NCBI GenBank assembly: GCA_019137255.1
Contig: WPDH01000092.1
Span: 1-64,000 of the forward strand
Length of the DNA stretch: 64,000 nt
Direction: 5' to 3'
Source of the DNA: Corinectria fuckeliana
Lineage: Eukaryota > Ascomycota > Sordariomycetes > Hypocreales > Nectriaceae
Shown: piece after piece, positions 23,754 through 34,904 of the stretch
How the letters are laid out: every line of letters starts with the position of its first letter
Position numbering within the stretch: position 1 is the first letter of the stretch
Translations under genes and position numbers: made by a program
The notes under the pieces: model-generated
What the model saw: only the letters and a program-made list of their open reading frames with translations
The model's database searches: none
What the model was told of the DNA's origin: nothing

Positions 23754-25599
23754 GGCGGGACCTGAAGCCGTCATGGGCATCTCTGCAAGACCGATTAACT
23801 AATTGACATAATAAACAACTCCAAGTTCACCTTGCTCTCTGTGTGCGTTTCTCGACGTGACGTCTGCTCAGCCTCTGGTCGATGCATGGACAGGCAAGGT
23901 CCGCAAAAAGGGTGATTGCGCGACGCATGACCTTTTCGCATCGTTATAATCGTGTTCCAAGTCGCATCGCATCCGGTTGCTTATTGCAGGAATAGATGAG
24001 CTCAGCACTACCTAGAGGTTGACCCCTCCGCTTGATAAACAACCGATATTCCAGGGTATATCAGAATCGTTGACTGGGACTGTCGCGACCAATTGATTGC
24101 GATCATCGCGATTGATCACGTTCACGTAAGCTAGGCGGTAAACCTAGGTGGGGATGCTATTCGTCCCAAGCGAGCTGGACTGCTCGAGACTGACTTGACG
24201 CTTGACGTATGTATTAGCTGATGCTGGCTGATATTGTCTATCAAGACTCACGCGCACTCCCACATTTCTGCATCTCCTCGAGCTGTGTGGATCGGCCAGT
24301 GTCACCACACCAAGCTTGATAGTCGGCATCCATCCGCCCAGCCCTGCCAATCCCTTCCTCTCAGCGCTAGGCCAATTAACCTGAGGGCTGGTCCGAATCC
24401 TCCTCGGCACAACCATGCCGGGAATAACCACCAATGCGAACCCGGATGCCGCCAGAGACGCGCTGCAGGAAGGGTCTTGGTTGCGGGAAGGGCCTTGGCA
24501 CGGGAGCTTTTTCGGAGTTTTTCAGCACGTGTTTCTTCGACCGTGTAGACTTGGCGTCAGCATCTTGACGGCCACTAACAACGTCGCCGAACCATCATAT
24601 GAGACTGTCTGGCATCTGGACGTTCTTGCTTCGTACTACCGGTCTCTTCGCTTATCTGCTCGGTGCAGTCTGTGCCGGATTGAGTGAGCCCTGAGACTGC
24701 TTCTACTTGCACCACGTGCACTGCGTTGATGACACTCTCTACTACGTAGGCCCAATAGACAGGCGTGCTTGGACAGTTTCAGATTATGCCTTTACCCCGA
24801 CTTGCTTGGACCCTGATGGGCTGACCTTTTTGCCTTTACCCCGTGGGCATCTTTCTTCCCCCACCGGCATCTTCCCCGCGGGCATCCAACTTATCGCCTC
24901 GGCCTGTGCGAATGCGGCACGGCTGACTGAGAAGCGGCTCCGCGTCTTGGTGTATGTACCTCGGGGGGCTCCAGGCTCCAGGCAACAGCTTTCAGCATGG
25001 CCGTACTCCCACAGGCCAGAGGCCGAGGCGACAAGTCGGATGCCCGCGGTGCTCGGGAGTCACATCACGCACACAGTGCTGCGACGCCGCCGCGATGCGA
25101 GAAGAGGGTCCGGGGTGATACGATAACAGGCCTGTTCTGTGGGACGCTTCCCCGGTGTGCCAAGTAGGGCTCCGAACAAAAGACGAGATTACAAATTATT
25201 CGCGCGGCTACGCCGTTTAATGGCCATTTGGCGTTTTGCTGTCCGTATTTTACGGGTCTTGTTGGGCTTGTTGGGGCCGGTTTAATAACGTCAGATCCTA
25301 GTACTCCATAGTGATCAGCTTGGCGAGTGGGAGGGACGCGCTCTTACCGCAACGTTGTTCCGTAAGTTATCATCCTTGAAGGGCAAACAGGCATGCTCTT
25401 ATCGCCGCTACCACTTCGTAGCCGGGTCACCTACTGTATGTAGCAAACGAACGTCCATCCACGACTGGCCGTGTGCGACTCGAGCCGGGATGTACGTCAG
25501 AACGTCAGAGGGCCTCTCCACGGCAACCCACCTGGGGAGCAACATTGGCAACCCAGAGAGCCACTATGTTTAATGGATGGAGACATTTACGGGGTCGGT

Positions 25600-25688
25600 G
25601 CTCCACGGGGTATCCAGGCGCTCCACGGAGGGTATCCAGGCGCTCCACGGAGGGTATCCAGGCGCTCCACGAAGGGGATCCACAGGCG
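25600..25688. repeat. 22-bp minisatellite, about four copies
   Basis: Head-to-tail copies of a unit beginning GCTCCACGGAGGG and ending TATCCAGGC. Copy 1 (25600-25619) lacks two bases, copies 2 and 3 (25620-25663) are identical, and copy 4 is diverged and longer. There are no spacers, so it is not a CRISPR array. Confidence 0.85.
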
Positions 25689-26418
25689 TGAGACATGACA
25701 TTCGTGAGAGGGTTCGTTCCCTTGGTGCGCATGCAGCGGGCCAGGATGGATAATACATGAAATCCAGCGGGCGTTGTGGAGTTGTGCTGTGTCAAGGTGC
25801 ACCGATTACGCCGAGGGGAAGAAAAAAGGAGAACGAGAAGAGAGGAGAGGGGAAGGGATGACAAGAGAAGAGAAGAGAAGAGGAAACTGCGATTGGTATT
25901 AGTCGAGGTCAAGGGAATCCCCGTGCGAGGACCCTTTGTGTCTACTATGGGTATTAAGATTAAGGTAAAGGTAAGCCGCCCGCCTTTCTCTCCCCCTTCA
26001 GCTGCCGAGGCCATGGTTCTTTTTTGACAGCCGAGTCGAGATCAGAAGCGGGGGACATCCGGGCTTGTGCTTTTCTCGCCAAACTCGTTCGTCCGTCCGT
26101 TTGTTCGTGGTTGTCCAACTGGGCAACTGAACCAGGATGATGCCCATTATTGCCGTTCTAGGCCGGCCCACCTTTGATACTGTACAACAGCCGCAAACGC
26201 TTAATCTACTTGCTACTTACGTCGAAAGGATGCAACGCTTTCTCCGATGCTTGCTGCTCTGCCTTGCCTGTCTCTACGTCATTGCTCCAACTGACGGCAG
26301 CAGTAACACCGAGCGAAGCCGTTAGTCCTGGGGCGGCGGTGGGGGGCCCACCCGTGTGAACTTGGGATCCGGCCGGCTTGGCAGATCTCGGACAACCAGC
26401 GAGCGGTAGGGCAAACGG

Positions 26419-26467
26419 AGGTGTGCGTGTGTGCGTGTGTGTGTGTGTGTCCGTGTGTCCGTGTGTC
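26419..26467. repeat. GT-rich microsatellite
   Basis: Alternating GT with occasional GC or TCC interruptions over about 48 bp, lying 700 bp upstream of the hexose transporter gene. Simple repeat, no assigned role. Confidence 0.8.
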
Positions 26468-27159
26468 GGCCTGTTAATTAGGGGTTCTTGTCTTTGCGGA
26501 GCGGATGGCGGCACAGCAAACACGGGGGAGGGACGGGGTTGGGATATGACGACACGGAGGATCGGCGCTCTCCCTCCCCTCTCTCCCACAAAAGGAGCCT
26601 TACTGCAACTTCTCGCGCTCCTCACTGGCCGCGCGATTCATGCTGGTACCCCCGGCCGCGTTTCCACTTTGCGGGTGCGCTTGTGGAGTTTTCGGACCCC
26701 CTCCCCCCCCCTGGCGGATACAACCTCTCGCCGTTCTCGTCAGCCAGCGTGCAGCAGCGCACCACGAACGTCATGGCAGAAAAGATCGTCTTCAGACATG
26801 GTTATCCTTGTGGGTCGGCCCAGTGAGAGGCCGTGTCAAAGAGATTTGTGCAGATTTTTTTTCAAAGTCCTCTAGGAAGGAGCTTTTGCTCTTTGCCGCC
26901 GGAGTCGTGGGTATATGAATGATAACTGGGTGCTCCCTGGTCTGCGAAGGGCTCTCTTCTCGCTCTTCTACTTTTCTATAACAAGCCCGAGGTTGGACTC
27001 TCTCTTTCTTCCTGATTGAGCGTTGATGATTCCTCTTCATTGCAAGCCAACAACAAATCTTCCCTGAGCAAAGCCGGACTTTTGCTTGTTTTGTTTACTA
27101 CTCCCCCCCCCCTTGGCAACATAGGCTTGCCCTCTTACACACATCACAACTTGCCCAGC

Positions 27160-28909
27160 ATGGCGCCTCCTACCTTTGCAGGTTTCTCCGGGGACCGCCT
27201 GTCGCTGGCCATCTCCACGGTGGCCACGACGGGCTTCCTCCTGTTCGGCTACGACCAGGGCGTCATGAGCGGCATCATCTCCGCCCCGGCCTTCAACGAC
27301 TACTTCCCCGCCACCTACGGCGAGACGATGCAGGGCCTCGTCACCGCCATCTACGAGATCGGCTGCCTGGCGGGCGCCTGCTTCATCCTCGCCTACGGCG
27401 ATCTGCTCGGCCGGCGGAAGGCCATGATCCTCGGCGGCATCATCATGATCCTCGGCGTCATCATCCAGGTCACTTGCCGCAAGGGCCACGCCCAACTCGC
27501 GCAGCTCATCATCGGGCGCATCGTCACCGGCGTCGGGAACGGCATCAACACGTCGACCATCCCCACCTACCAGGCCGAGTGCAGCAAGACGTCCAACCGC
27601 GGCCTGCTCATCTGCATCGAGGGCGGCATCATCGCCTTCGGAACCCTCATCGCCTACTGGATCGACTACGGCGCCTCCTACGGCGGCGCCGACCTGGTCT
27701 GGCGCTTCCCCATTGCCTTCCAGATCGTCTTCGGCCTCGTCCTCTCCATCTCCATGATCTGGCTGCCCGAGTCGCCGCGATGGCTGCTCACCCACGAGCG
27801 GTACGAGGACGCCGAGAAGGTCATCGCTGCCATCCGCGGCTACGAAGTCGACAGCCCCGAGACCAAGAAGGAGCGAGACGTCGTCCTCGACTCCATCCGC
27901 GCCTCTGGCTTCGCTGGACAGAAGAGCACCCCTGTCAAGGCGCTCTTCACCGGCGGCAAGACTCAGCACTTCCGCCGCATGATGCTCGGCTCCGCCTGTC
28001 AGTTCATGCAACAGGTCGGCGGCTGCAACGCCGTCATCTACTACTTCCCCATTCTCTTCAAGAAATCCATCGGCGAGTCCGAAAACATCTCTCTCCTGCT
28101 GGGAGGCGTGAACATGATCGTCTACAGCATCTTCGCCACGGCGTCCTGGTTCCTCATCGAGCGAGTCGGCCGTCGCAAGCTGCTGCTCTGGGGCACTGGA
28201 GGCCAGATGTGCTCCATGATTCTCGTCTTCGCCTGCTTGATCCCGGGCACTACCACTGCTGCCAAGGGTGCCGCCGTCGGTCTCTTCACCTACATTGCTT
28301 CGTTTGGTGCCACCTGGCTGCCTCTTCCTTGGCTGTACCCCGCCGAGATCAACCCGCTCAAGACCAGATCGAAGGCCAACGCTGTCTCGACCTGCACCAA
28401 CTGGCTATTCAACTTCCTCATCGTGTAAGTCTTCGTGATTCTGTACTTTTGGAAACGATGCTAACAACAGTCTGCAGCATGGTTGTCCCGATTATGATTA
28501 AGCGCATCAGCTGGGGAACCTATCTGTTCTTCGCCGTGGTCAACGCCTGCTTCTTCCCCATCCTCTACTTCTTCTACCCCGAGGTAAGTTCCAAACAGCC
28601 TAAGCAATGCCTTTATGATACACGGAAACTGACCATCAATAGACCGCGAACCGATCTCTGGAGGAGATCGACATCATCTTTGCCAAGGGCTTCGTCGAGA
28701 ACATTTCCTACGTCAAGGCCGCAAAGGACCTGCCGTTCCTTACTCAGGAGGAAGTGGAGCAAGAGGCTCTTCGTCTCGGCTTGTTCGACGTCGCCAGCCG
28801 GGGCGCCATCGCTGAGAAGGAGAAGGCACCGGCGGACGACAGTGGTGAAGCAACCGTCGACTCCAGCTCTGAGAAGGGCCGGACGTTCGAGAACGAGCGA
28901 AAGTCTTGA
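27160..28909 (+). CDS. MFS monosaccharide (hexose) transporter
   Basis: Sugar porter of the major facilitator superfamily, a plasma-membrane proton symporter or facilitator for hexoses. Exons 27160-28424, 28478-28583 and 28643-28909 keep phase and give 545 residues. Twelve membrane segments are visible. Family signatures are GYDQGVMSG in segment 1, LGRRKAM after segment 2, PESPRWLL after segment 6, QQVGGCNAVIYY in segment 7, ERVGRRKLL after segment 8 and PETANRSLEEID after segment 12. The C-terminal tail is long, charged and Ser-rich. The start follows CCCAGC; the upstream in-frame Met at 27016 would prepend 48 residues unlike the family. Substrate specificity cannot be read from the sequence. 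Confidence 0.94.
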
Positions 28910-29744
28910 TGTTTTCGACATGATTAGAGTCGAAACTGGAGTCTGGCCGCAACAAGTCGAGCCGAGACTGTGTGGCATGATAGAAGGATTGGACTGGATC
29001 CATGCGCCTGTCCACTTCGTCGCTTTTGTCACTTGAGCCCATGTTTGGGGCATTCATCAGGGAAGAGCCAACTGGCCTCCACTATACCCATGAATTGAGA
29101 TACCTTGATAGAGAAGGAAGATAGAATAAGAGAGGATTCTTTGAAGATGGATTGATAGATGTGAATATGCATGTCCTATGTTTGGGATGTCTGGTCTGTA
29201 CGTTCAAGTCCAGCGTGTAGCCCAGCTCGCTTTAGTGTTGAAGCGCAAGATCTTCTTGCCTTCCCGGCCAGCGCAAAGTACGCGATCTTGGCTGATAGGT
29301 AGATTATGCCCTATTTTTCTATGAATAATATGTGGCGTACTGACTTTTTAGACTTAGGCCCTGATTAGCAACGCGAACGTCAATTTTAGACAAAAAAGAT
29401 ATATCTATACATATAAATTTGAGAGTGATGCTTTATCAATTGGGTTACTCATTGGGAAATGGATACTGTGTGTTATGGTACTGGGTATAGTACCTTACAG
29501 GGTTTTTTTATTGTGTGCTATTTACTGTATTGCTTTCTTTTATCTGACAAGATATCAAGGAAGGCTTATAAATCCAAATAATAGTGTGTTCTTTAAAATT
29601 GTATTATTAGTGTTAGCTAACTCTAAGTCTAAGATTAAGACCCAGTTAAGTTTGCTAATATTATCACTAAATGACTGTATTAAAGAAGAACATGTCAGTG
29701 CTCGCTAGAGTCCTTAGTATTAATATTGAAATATTTCTAGCTCC
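28910..29744. other. AT-rich island edge, no gene
   Basis: After the transporter 3' region the sequence becomes strongly AT-rich from about 29290 to 29740, like 1-480. No coding feature is seen. It marks the left boundary of a block of STAND-type genes and looks like a RIP-affected repeat remnant. Confidence 0.5.
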
Positions 29745-32210
29745 TTAACACAAGAACGAGGGAATAAGTGAGTCAAACGCTTCTGTGGTCGACTCTGGGT
29801 TATACAGGAAGGTCTCTATAAGGCCTCTTAGCCGCTCTGCCTCTTTTCGCTTTACAGTGGCTTCGTCCTTTCGACCCATATCCTCAAGGACTTCGGAAAT
29901 TTTGAACATGGTTCGGGCAACTTTTGGAATAGGGTCAAAGCTATCCTCCAGAATTGAGAGAGCACTTTGCAAATATGATCTAGGGTGTCTGTGTTAGTAC
30001 ACGAGGCCTCAGACCTGGAGATGAACACCTCTGCTTACAATGCCCCTTCAAAGTCTCCCTCGCGGTGCAAGAAGCTCGCCATCTTGTGTAGACCCAGCCC
30101 AGTCTTGAAATGAGTTGGGGTGATAGACTGGCAGACGTCAAGAGACACTTTGTAGGCTTCGCGGGCTCATGAGTCCGGTTCTGAGCTTCTCTTATCTTGC
30201 CCAAGGCGTACATAGCTCTTTTTTGACATCTCGTTAAAAACTTCTTCGTCAAGGGTATAAAGCACTCGGGGTGATTTTGGGCATTAGCTTACTGTCCGTA
30301 TTTCTGTGACAGAAGACCACTTGTTTCTTCGAACAAGGCGACTGCCTTCTCTGCGTACTCTGAAGCTGAAGAAAGCGATCCCATTTTCCAATAACATAGC
30401 GCTAGGTCCATGTAGGCAAAGGCGGTTGGAGAGCCGTCGTGCTTGCCACTTCTCTGACACGCGCTGTGGATCTCCACTGACCTGAGATGACACCTCAGGG
30501 ACTTCTCGAGTTGGTTATCTTCCATATATACTATGCCAATCGAATAGAGTGTGTTGCCGAGAAGAGGATCGAAAGGATCCAGCATGCTTTCCCTGATTTC
30601 CAGCACACGATCGCACAACTTGAGCGAATCCTTGATTCGGTTGCACTCGAAGCGAAAGCCAGCCAAGCTGAAGAGTACATTTGCCAGAGTGAGAAGGGAA
30701 CCGGGAGAGTCAGGGCAAGATAGCTGCGCTAACTGCGCAAGAGGTTCGGCTTCTGCGAAGAGCCCTCGTTCGAACATGTACCTAGTGGTCTGTTAATCGT
30801 GAAAAGAGCCCACTTGCGACATGTATACAATAGCTGAAGGAAACAGCTTCAAAACTTCCAATAGGCTCAGAGGGGTGCCCAACTTACCAAGTACAAGCAC
30901 CCAGGAGACTTGCGAGTTCAGCACAGTGTTTTTTCTTGTCCACAAGCTCCTCATATCTTTTGCAAAGAAACATGACGTGAGGAAGATATGTGTCACAACG
31001 ATCCCAATCTTCCCACATGGGTTTACCTTCTGTTTCCCGCGGGAAGGCCGCATTGACCATTTCTAGAACGTCCGTGAAGGTCCCAAGGCAATCTTGGTTA
31101 CTCATTTCAGAGTAGACAACAGCCTGGACTAGCCGGTGTGTACTGACGAATTCGTCGAATTCGTCACTCTGATAGGTGAGACCACTCTTGCACAAGCAGC
31201 GCAAGCTATCAATGTACCTAGCCACACAGTTATAGAACCTTTCTTGTTTCAAGCTGAAGGGATACCTACTGCAAGTCACTCTCAATCACGCCAAATGAGC
31301 GTTCTTTTTAAAATATGGATGAGAAGAGCCGCTCTACAATTCTATCAGGGTCGAGGAAGCAAAAGGCTTGAAGGAGAGCCTTGGGCTGAGGATCTAGTTG
31401 ATGGACTGAGAAAGCTGTAGCAATACTGTGTGGGTAAGAATCTGTCTCGTTCTTAGTTTGAAGCATCTGGACGGAAGATTTCCGATATAACTTGACGAAG
31501 CGGTTGACTTCGACTCGCATACGACGTATGTAGCTCCCAATGTGATTGACAGCGAGCGGTATTCCTTTCCATCCAGCGAGGATTTTCTCAATCTCATCGC
31601 TATGCTGAGATCTTTGTTGTTCTCCAATGATCTCGTAAAAAAGATCTCTAGATTCGTCCTGGCTGAGGGGTAAAAGACGTATGGTCGAGGATGAACGGAA
31701 CTCTGAGGTGTATGGACTTCTGCTTGTGATGATGATGTCTCCATTTCCGCCAGAAGGCCAAAGGTCATCAAGGGGATGGACGTCATCCACGTTGTCATAA
31801 ATCAGGAGCCACTGGACGTCTTGTGGTAGTATGTTAGTTTCAAGAAGCAGTCTTCTGTAGAAGCACTCCTACCAGTAGTCTGAAGCCACGATATCAATAG
31901 TTGGGCATTTTTGAACTGGTCTGCTTTGGCAGAAGTTCCCTCGATTTTCAGTTGCAGGGCATACTTGGAAAATGCGCTTAATAGCTTTGTTCTCGTGGCT
32001 GCTTCAATCCAGCTGAGCTGCCCCCAATGCCTGTGATTCCCCATGGCTACTTGGGAGGCCGTTCACTTCAGCTGGCCGGGGTCTTGGCGAATCACCTTTG
32101 AGATGCTCAGCCGACTAATTTCAAGTGTCCACTGGAGCTGTAAGACCGAAGCAGGGCTGTCGAAGGGCTGCAGCTTCAGAAGTGAGGTGAGAAACTCAGT
32201 CCCATCGCAG
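29745..32210 (-). pseudogene. NB-ARC/TPR STAND (NLR-like) gene, broken
   Basis: Remnant of a fungal NLR-type protein with a central NB-ARC ATPase and TPR tail, a family tied to allorecognition and immunity-like signalling. Visible parts: a P-loop-like start (WGITGIGG, about 32019-32036) that lacks the GKT end, an NB-ARC body (WLLIYDNVDD, DIIITSRS, GIPLAVNHIGSYI), a winged-helix link (DEFVSTHRLVQ) and TPRs (SPGSLLTLANVLFSLAGF, LGNTLYSIGIVYMEDNQL, AFAYMDLALCYWKMGSL). Several introns can be recognised and join the pieces in phase. Lesions: Walker A and the following strand are lost in a deletion or frameshift near 32010-32045, a stop lies upstream at 32063-32065, an in-frame TAA lies at 31308-31310, and a one-base frameshift lies near 30165. 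Upstream sequence to about 32210 still reads as protein (TEFLTSLLKLQPFDSPASV). I infer loss of function. Confidence 0.75.
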
Positions 32211-32270
32211 CTCCAAGTATCGCCCCTGGTTGGCTATTCAATAGGAGAAGGTCCACAATACTACCCCTGA

Positions 32271-32808
32271 CGGAGTATTGCACTAGATGCACTCTAGTAA
32301 TATGCATGATGAGTCTGCGGTCCTACAAGGTGACTGATCACTGCGTTGTTCTAGCATTGTTCATTTGGCAACTGAAGGAGCTTTTAGCCGCAGATCAACA
32401 TAAATATATATAGGTTGCTAATATAAATAGCAAATAATATAGCTCAGCTGTTATAATATATAGAAAACCCTTAGATAGCATCATAGATTCTTTATTTGGT
32501 TAGACCTCTCGTAAATATTGTGTGACAGTGGTACAGCCGTGATGGAAAACAATCCAAGCTTAGCCCTAAGAACCCTGGCCGTGGCTCAGCTGTACGACAA
32601 GCAGAGAGACCATAAAAGAAACCATTCGAACCTCAAGAAAATGACATCATCTGACCTGGCGTCACAACACTGGAGGCCCCTCGCTATAAACGTAGCCGTA
32701 GCCACGTGGAGAAAGGGCCATGGTTGAAAGGCTCACAGGCTGTTGGGATATCTTGCCCTTTAACCCAGACCCCGGGCTTTGTGCCCAGAAACCATTATTT
32801 CCCACGCT
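32271..32808. other. divergent intergenic region, partly AT-rich
   Basis: Separates the broken NB-ARC/TPR gene (-) from the SesB-like hydrolase gene (+). 32390-32515 is AT-rich and RIP-like. No coding feature is seen. Confidence 0.45.
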
Positions 32809-34731
32809 ATGCCTGGAATACGCGAGATGGCTAAGTCTATCCTGATACCCGGGCTAGGCAGACACCGCAAATCCGATAAAACCACCAATCAAGAAGACCT
32901 CGCGACCGAACAGAACAGACAACTATCCATACAGGAGGAACTGGCTGCTGAGCAGCAGGATTCAATCTCTGAACAAGAAAGAGTGGCTGTCAGTCAAAAG
33001 CATGACACGCCGGAAGAGGAGTTCACAATGACCGTCAATGCTCATCACGCCCTCAGCAAGCAGACTGTTAAGATAACTGCGCAGAGATTTACCAAAGATT
33101 CCCATGCGACTGCCACTCTTTTACCGACGAACTCAGATGGAGAAAGTGGCGGGCCCTTCTTGGTCACAACTTCTGTCTTCTTGAACCGGGAAGATCAAGC
33201 GGTAGCGTGTCCTTTTCTTAAACCCGTGCGCATAGGCACTTCACCTTCTAGATCTAATCCGCTGATCCAGTGATATATGGACATTGCAGACTCTGAACGA
33301 GCTTTGCCAGCTTCGGGCTAACTGGGTCAGCCCTCGACGTCCCCAGCCCGAAGGACTGCCTTCGACCGAATCGGGTCCCAAATCCTCCTTCGTGAATACC
33401 TTTAGGGCCCTTGACATACCGAGGGACAAAGACAAAGTCGCTTTGCGCAAGGTTCTCGAAGATGGCAGAATCTCCGAAGACGACATACAGATCCTCAGCC
33501 TAGCACCTACAAGTCCCAACAAGGCTTGCGCAACATTTGCCATTCGGGAGCTGAACCTCCATGACTGGGAGGGACACAACATTTCACTCCCAGAGGGTAT
33601 TAGGGTTGACGGGGACTTCCTCGGAATCACGCCGTTGTATGACGCGGGTGATAAAGCGGTGGTAGAGTAAGATATTCTTGAGTATGACAGTTTCCAGCAC
33701 CCTTGCTCACTTTGGCACACAGTGTTATAGCTATACCAGGTCTTGGTACACGTGCTGTCTGGACCTTCCGGCCACGCAACCAACAGCAGGTTTGGCTGCG
33801 TGACTTCTTGCCAAGGGACATTCCTAACTGCCGAGTCTTACTTTACGGTTATGCAAGCCAAGTCCCTAAGAGCAGCAATACCTCTAGGCTGGAAGAAATC
33901 TCGAGGATTATGTACAACCATATCTGTGCTTTCCGCTGCAATACGAAGGTGAGACGACGGACCTTTATCCGCAGCACCTACAGAAGTCTGATCATAGTCT
34001 CAAAGACATACAGACGCCCAATTATCTTTTTGGGACATAGCATCGGCGGAATTCTGATCAAACAGGTGAGTGAAATGACCTTACTGACGTCGATTCGGCG
34101 ATATTACTTGGCTAAGAAGGTTAATTACGGCGAGATAGATGCTTTACGACATATCACAAATGGTGAAGAAAGACCATGATCACGACATTCTGCGCAGCTT
34201 TGTGGGCTTCATGTTCTTTGGAGTGCCCAACAATGGCCTTGTTAACCCAGCACTGAACGACATGTCCGATGGCAACCCGAACCAGGAGTTCATCCGTAGC
34301 TTCGTTGTTGCTCCAAACGCGCAGGCTCCAGAGAAACTTGCAAGCTTGAACGAGAACTTCGCGGACACAGTCACAAATCTGGAAAGCAGCCGCAAGCGCA
34401 AAGTCGGGAGGGCATGCTTCTATGAGGTGTACAACAGCTCCCTTGCCATAGTACGTAACAGGTTCACGTACTTAAACACGGCTCGAAACTCCGCGCTAAC
34501 AGCCTTCTAAAGCAAAAGGGAGATGGTAACTGGGACCGGGTAGGAGACAAAGTGCTGATGGTTAACAAAGAGTCGGCTTCGCAACCACTGCTGAGGTGTC
34601 AAGCAAATCCTTTTGAGAGCGACCACTATAACCTAACCAAGTTCCACCTTGACCAGATCGAGTATAATACGGTTGCTAAAACGTTGCAAGAATGGATTGA
34701 TAAGCGCAGGCAGAATTGGGGTAAGCTTTGA
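32809..34731 (+). CDS. SesB-like alpha/beta hydrolase
   Basis: Five exons (32809-33225, 33290-33666, 33723-34065, 34139-34450, 34513-34731) keep phase and give 555 residues. The first 140 residues are charged and Gln/Glu-rich. A small fold (SFVNTFRALDIPRDKDKV, KACATFAIREL) like that often found ahead of SesB-type lipases comes next. The hydrolase follows: IPGLGTRAVWTF oxyanion strand, WLRDFLPRDIPNCRVLLYGY, nucleophile elbow GHSIGG (Ser 371) and FVGFMFFGVPNNG. SesB-like domains are esterase/lipase-type modules that serve as N-terminal effectors of fungal NLRs or as stand-alone partners. This gene is stand-alone and divergent from a broken NB-ARC/TPR gene. Exon 1 could belong to a separate gene, because its join is supported by phase but not by homology. 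Substrate unknown. Confidence 0.8.
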
Positions 34732-34904
34732 GCTTCGTGGAAGCCCTACGGAAATGTCCGATTGCTCCTAGACTGTATTTGTGCAGAGCAATGCATGTAT
34801 CCTCTTAGACAGATATCTCAATCAGCTTTTCACAAATTGCGCGAAACCCTCTGTGTTCTAGAGTCTGGTCAGTGATTCAACGGCGTTCAAAGATGCTCTG
34901 GTTG

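Larger units (their letters stand above)
23754..27159. other. 3.4 kb intergenic region with simple repeats
   Basis: Holds the siderophore transporter 3' end and the hexose transporter promoter. Between them are a 22-bp minisatellite, a GAGAA-rich tract near 25860, a GT-rich microsatellite near 26430 and C homopolymers near 26705 and 27105. No gene is recognisable. A strongly asymmetric polypyrimidine stretch precedes the hexose transporter. Confidence 0.45.

Noticed and set aside
21873..23780. 635-residue minus-strand open frame opposite the siderophore transporter
   Set aside because: It is the antisense of a GC-rich coding gene. Its product is monotonous Asp/Gly/Glu/Val with no domain, the usual result of third-position GC bias.
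25600..25688. CRISPR-like array
   Set aside because: Copies are directly adjacent with no spacers, and this is a eukaryotic genome; it is a minisatellite.
27474..29036. 520-residue plus-strand open frame over the hexose transporter
   Set aside because: Arg/Pro/His-rich out-of-frame shadow that runs through the real introns; the transporter frame has all family motifs.
31286..31310. Frameshift between the NB-ARC body and the winged-helix region of the broken STAND gene
   Set aside because: A GTAGGT..GCTAG intron downstream restores the frame (DLQ joined to YIDSLRC), so only the in-frame TAA remains as a lesion at this place.
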